Below are positions 14,804 through 17,216 of a DNA stretch of 17,216 bases, piece after piece (position 1 is the first letter of the stretch; every line of letters begins with the position of its first letter). A program made the translations under genes and the position numbers. A model generated the notes under the pieces. It was not told where the DNA came from and made no database searches. It saw only the letters and a program-made list of their open reading frames with translations. This DNA is from Desulfobacterales bacterium (lineage in GTDB: Bacteria > Desulfobacterota > Desulfobacteria > Desulfobacterales > UBA2174_A): contig JALOPD010000054.1 of the NCBI GenBank assembly GCA_025454075.1, forward strand, positions 1 to 17,216, read 5' to 3'.

Positions 14804-16039
14804 CTACCTCCTGCCTCCACCACCGCCGCCTCGGCCGCCGCCCCTCGAGCCTGCACCGCTGAAGCCGCCGCCGCTCCGGCTGCCGGATGACATGCTCTGA
14901 CGGCTGGAGCTGCCGCGGTTGCTGAAATCACGCGTTTCGCTGCCGCTGCGGTCCATGCCTGAAAGCGCGCTGCCTCCCTGCCTGGAGGAATCCCGCCCCC
15001 CGGCCTCTCGGGTGGTTGGCCTGCCCTCCATGCCGCCGGGCCGGCCGGCATCCTGGCGGCCCTTGAACTGGTCGGCGCCCCCGCGAGCCATATCCTGCCG
15101 GCCCGCTTCGGTACGACCACGGGCATTTTCCCTGGACCGGACGGCTTCATTCGTCGATGCCCGGTTGTACTTCTGGCCCGTTGCCTGGTCCCGGTATGAG
15201 ACCCCTTTGCGATGTTCCGGGTTGTGCTGCCAGTTCCCCCGGCCGCCCTGATATTGCTTTGCATAGTTGCCGCGGTTGATGTTGTTGTTGATATTGGTAT
15301 TTCGATTGACATCAACATCTACATCGCCGCCGTGCCAGTTGCAGCCGCCCCACGCATACCCCCAGGCGGCTCCTACCGCCATCCCGACTCCAAAGGAGAG
15401 CAGGGCCGTCCCGGCCACATATCCCGGCGGATAGTAGGGGGCGGGCGGATACGCCGGGTACGGCCATGCACCGTAGACGACCGTCGGGTTATAGGTCGGC
15501 ACATAGACGACCTGCGGGCTGGCGGACTGTATGACGATCGTCTCCTGCTCGATGATCACCTTCTGCTCTTCCGTGGTCTTCAGGGTGCCCGCGTCCGCGG
15601 CCCTCTTCCGCAGCGTCTGGACAGAGGCCATGACCTCCTTTTGCTGGGCGAGGAATGCGTCGCCCAGCTTCTGCGTCCAATCCAGCTTTTCGCTCATCAT
15701 GGCCAGCACCTGGGGAAAGTTGACGAGGGACTTGACGCTGGGGTCCCACGGCTGTTTCTCAAGCGCCGCCGTCAGGGCGTCTCCCTTGAGGGTCGTATTT
15801 TGCTTGGCCCAGCGGTCCGCCTGCACGACCTCGAGGGGATAGGTCGAGGCCATCAAGATCTGTGCCAGCAGCGAATCGGGGTAGAGAGCGACCGGCGCCA
15901 GGATCTGTTCCAGCTCCTCCGGTTTGAAGACGGGTTGGTCCGCCTGCTGCCCGAAGATCCCCGGCGGGGCCGCCACCATGACCACGAGGGCCAAAACCAG
16001 CGCCCGCGAGGTTTTTTCGATTATCCCTCTTGTTCTCAT
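14804..16039 (-). CDS. DUF3300-family secreted protein
   Basis: A 411-residue protein with a signal peptide (1-30, cleavage near IFG/QQ). The N-terminal two-fifths match the DUF3300 pattern: FKPEELEQILAPVALYPDSL (38-57), LLAQILMASTYPLEVVQA and KQPWDPSVKSLVNFPQVL (95-112). VVYVPTYNPTVVYGAW closes the domain near 192. A Pro/Tyr-rich stretch leads into a Gly/Ala hydrophobic segment (208-232). After it comes VDVNRNTNINNNINRGN, and the last ~120 residues are Arg/Gly/Ser-rich low complexity ending in GRGGGGGGRR. The function is unknown; the basic tail suggests binding to an anionic surface or nucleic acid. I chose the ATG at 16039 because it starts the signal peptide and has AAGGAG five bases upstream, rather than 16138. 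It overlaps the preceding 37-residue ORF by an ATGA and is followed by DUF2950 after 2 bp. Confidence 0.88.
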   Translation of the reverse strand: MRTRGIIEKTSRALVLALVVMVAAPPGIFGQQADQPVFKPEELEQILAPVALYPDSLLAQILMASTYPLEVVQADRWAKQNTTLKGDALTAALEKQPWDPSVKSLVNFPQVLAMMSEKLDWTQKLGDAFLAQQKEVMASVQTLRKRAADAGTLKTTEEQKVIIEQETIVIQSASPQVVYVPTYNPTVVYGAWPYPAYPPAPYYPPGYVAGTALLSFGVGMAVGAAWGYAWGGCNWHGGDVDVDVNRNTNINNNINRGNYAKQYQGGRGNWQHNPEHRKGVSYRDQATGQKYNRASTNEAVRSRENARGRTEAGRQDMARGGADQFKGRQDAGRPGGMEGRPTTREAGGRDSSRQGGSALSGMDRSGSETRDFSNRGSSSRQSMSSGSRSGGGFSGAGSRGGGRGGGGGGRR

Positions 16040-16149
16040 ATCATCTCCTTTACATCCAGTCGGCGCACGCCCACCGGCGTGGCGCACCCCTGGAGCAGGA
16101 TGACTGCCGCCAGGAGGAGAACCCAACCCAACCGCCATGAATAACGCAC
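16036..16149 (-). CDS. 37-residue lipoprotein ORF overlapping DUF3300 start
   Basis: A short ORF starts at GTG 16149 and ends with a TGA that overlaps the DUF3300 ATG in an ATGA (16036-16039). It encodes MRYSWRLGWVLLLAAVILLQ, then GCATPVGVRRLDVKEMI: a positively charged N-region, a hydrophobic core and a lipobox LLQGC with C22. A ribosome-site-like AAGGGCGAG lies just upstream, overlapping the end of the SYLF gene 10 bp away. The 15-residue mature tail resembles the start of larger lipoproteins that begin CATPxGV.(R/K)VD (memory, tentative), so it could be a remnant of a longer protein. It could equally be a genuine small lipoprotein or a leader that couples translation of DUF3300. The signal sequence and the overlap are directly visible. 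Confidence 0.55.
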   Translation of the reverse strand: MRYSWRLGWVLLLAAVILLQGCATPVGVRRLDVKEMI

Positions 16150-16159
16150 GATCTCGCCC

Positions 16160-16720
16160 TTATTTTTCGAGCCTGGTGATTTTCGTACCCTGCAGGCCGA
16201 GCCCGGCCATCAGCCCCTTCTGGTCAAAGAAAAACGCATAGATGTCGGATTGAAGGGTGGTGCTCGTCATGGCTGCCGCCGCACCGACGTCGACGACGAC
16301 GATGCTCGGACCGACGCCGATTTCCCAGCCGTCGCTCTTGTCGATCCACTTCAAGGCGGAGTCGGTCATGAAGAAAAGGGCGTAGCCGAATTTCTGAAGG
16401 CCGGCCTGCAGTCCATAAGAGGCCGCCACCGTGTTATAGTAGGCGACCGTCTTTCCATCTCTGATCAGCGCGCCCTCGCCATATTGCCCGCCGACGATGA
16501 ACCCCCCTTTGACAATGCCCGGAAAGACGAGGATGCCGATCGCCTTTTCACCCAGCGTTTTGGCAGCAGGGGATTTTGCATAGAGGTCCTGCAGGGCTTT
16601 TTGGGCATTACGGTCGATTTCTGCGGCGGATGCCGCCGTGGCGTGATTCGGGCCGGCGAGCGCACCAAAAACAGTGAATGCAAACACCAGGAGAATGCGC
16701 ATCAAACGAAAGTGTCTCAT
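16160..16720 (-). CDS. SYLF/Ysc84-domain lipid-binding protein
   Basis: A 186-residue secreted protein with a signal peptide (about 1-30, cleavage near TAASA). The rest is one SYLF (Ysc84/DUF500) domain: QKALQDLYAKSPAAKTLGEK, AIGILVFPGIVKGGFIVGGQ, YGEGALIRDGKTVAYYNTVA, ASYGLQAGLQKFGYALFFMT and a terminal DIYAFFFDQKGLMAGLGLQG followed by TKITRLE. In eukaryotes this domain binds phosphoinositides and actin; the bacterial exported forms probably bind lipids in the periplasm, but their role is unknown. The ATG at 16720 has AGGGAGGAC six bases upstream; an ATG at residue 7 would also give a signal peptide. It lies 24 bp after the helical periplasmic protein and 10 bp before the small lipoprotein ORF. 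Confidence 0.9.
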   Translation of the reverse strand: MRHFRLMRILLVFAFTVFGALAGPNHATAASAAEIDRNAQKALQDLYAKSPAAKTLGEKAIGILVFPGIVKGGFIVGGQYGEGALIRDGKTVAYYNTVAASYGLQAGLQKFGYALFFMTDSALKWIDKSDGWEIGVGPSIVVVDVGAAAAMTSTTLQSDIYAFFFDQKGLMAGLGLQGTKITRLEK

Positions 16721-16744
16721 CTTTCTGTCCTCCCTTTCCGGCAG

Positions 16745-17212
16745 CTACTTGTTCACTTTCACGAGCGGGATGTTGGCCGCGAGTTCGTAGAACAACGCGG
16801 CCTGGATCTTGTTCTCGATCTGGTAGTAGCGGACGACCTTCACCTCGGGCAACGTTTTGCGGAACTTCGGGAGATAGGCTTTGCGAAGCTTCGGCCCCAG
16901 AGCCTCTATGGTCATATACTCGTCCAGCAGCTTCTTCGCGGTGTTGTCGGTCATGGTTTCATAGGCGTCCGCATACTCCTTGATCAATTTCAAAGCCCGT
17001 GTCCGGAGCAGGAACAGTTCATCCTGATACTGTTTGTAGACCGGCCAGAATGCCTTGGCTTCGGCTTCGGTAAGCTGCATATTCTCAGCGACCAAGAGCT
17101 TCTTGTCGGCGCGGATCTTCTCAATGACGATCTGCATGTTGTTCGACGGATTTTCCTGGGAGGCCGCGTGCATGGCTCCCAGCGACATGATTAAGCCCAA
17201 TACCGTGATCAT
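16745..17212 (-). CDS. Helical periplasmic protein, probably 5'-truncated by the window edge
   Basis: At least 155 residues. The first 18 are hydrophobic (MITVLGLIMSLGAMHAASQ) and look like the end of a signal peptide, but without the usual basic N-region. The frame is open to the window edge, so the true start probably lies a few codons outside. The mature part is almost wholly alpha-helical and charged. It contains KIRADKKLLVAENMQLTEAE, AKAFWPVYKQYQDELFLLRT and a conserved-looking VRYYQIENKIQAALFYELAA end. The (M/L)QLTEAEAKAFWPVYKQY stretch resembles LTxxQ/CpxP-Spy-like periplasmic proteins, which bind unfolded proteins or act as stress sensors. I do not know a named family for it. It is 24 bp upstream of the SYLF gene and is likely the head of that operon or part of a longer one. 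Confidence 0.7.
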   Translation of the reverse strand: MITVLGLIMSLGAMHAASQENPSNNMQIVIEKIRADKKLLVAENMQLTEAEAKAFWPVYKQYQDELFLLRTRALKLIKEYADAYETMTDNTAKKLLDEYMTIEALGPKLRKAYLPKFRKTLPEVKVVRYYQIENKIQAALFYELAANIPLVKVNK

Positions 17213-17216
17213 GATT

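Noticed and set aside
16040..16138. Upstream start for DUF3300
   Set aside because: The added residues are Gly/Pro-rich with no ribosome site; the signal peptide and AAGGAG site define the start at 16039, and another frame here encodes a lipoprotein signal.
15212..16144. 310-codon open frame on the plus strand
   Set aside because: It is antisense to DUF3300 and the small lipoprotein ORF, with no recognisable domain.

Overview
The window looks like chromosomal DNA from a high-GC Gram-negative bacterium. Almost every gene carries a Sec signal peptide, a lipoprotein signal or membrane segments, and there are two outer-membrane beta-barrel proteins. The mix of a 16-strand-type porin with a C-terminal Phe, a DUF2860-like barrel, the DUF3300/DUF2950 pair, a short CstA and a GNAT related to the acyltransferase domain of Pat reminds me of Desulfobacterota (former Deltaproteobacteria). 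That placement is an inference from memory of these families. I see no rRNA, tRNA, CRISPR array, transposase, integrase or plasmid/phage gene. The longest gene-free gap is about 166 bp.

Layout. (1) 1-1205, plus strand: a four-helix membrane protein frame runs without a stop through a palindromic repeat into a secreted MORN-repeat protein. (2) 1206-1371: convergent intergenic gap with an inverted pair of REP-like elements. (3) 1372-3569, minus strand: porin followed by a DUF2860-like outer-membrane protein. (4) 3689-5235, minus strand: a secreted protein with two identical four-cysteine repeats, an orphan amino-acid-type binding lipoprotein and a small SHOCT-type lipoprotein. (5) 5274-11170, minus strand: a complete tripartite RND efflux pump (adaptor, AcrB-type pump, NodT-type outer-membrane channel), preceded by a good sigma70-type promoter with a dyad in its spacer. 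(6) 11256-13728, minus strand: GNAT acetyltransferase, CstA-type carbon-starvation transporter and a small secreted protein. (7) 13791-17212, minus strand: a tightly packed envelope cluster of a helical periplasmic protein, a SYLF protein, a 37-residue lipoprotein ORF, DUF3300 and DUF2950, with 2-24 bp gaps and an ATGA overlap.

How it may work together. The efflux pump is an ordinary multidrug-type system whose transcript could continue into the small periplasmic proteins and porins, since all gaps are short and co-directional (32-119 bp). CstA and the GNAT fit a carbon-starvation or peptide/pyruvate uptake theme. The DUF3300/DUF2950/SYLF cluster is the least understood part: five consecutive envelope proteins, apparently translationally coupled, with no known enzyme among them. 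It is the best candidate here for an uncharacterised system.
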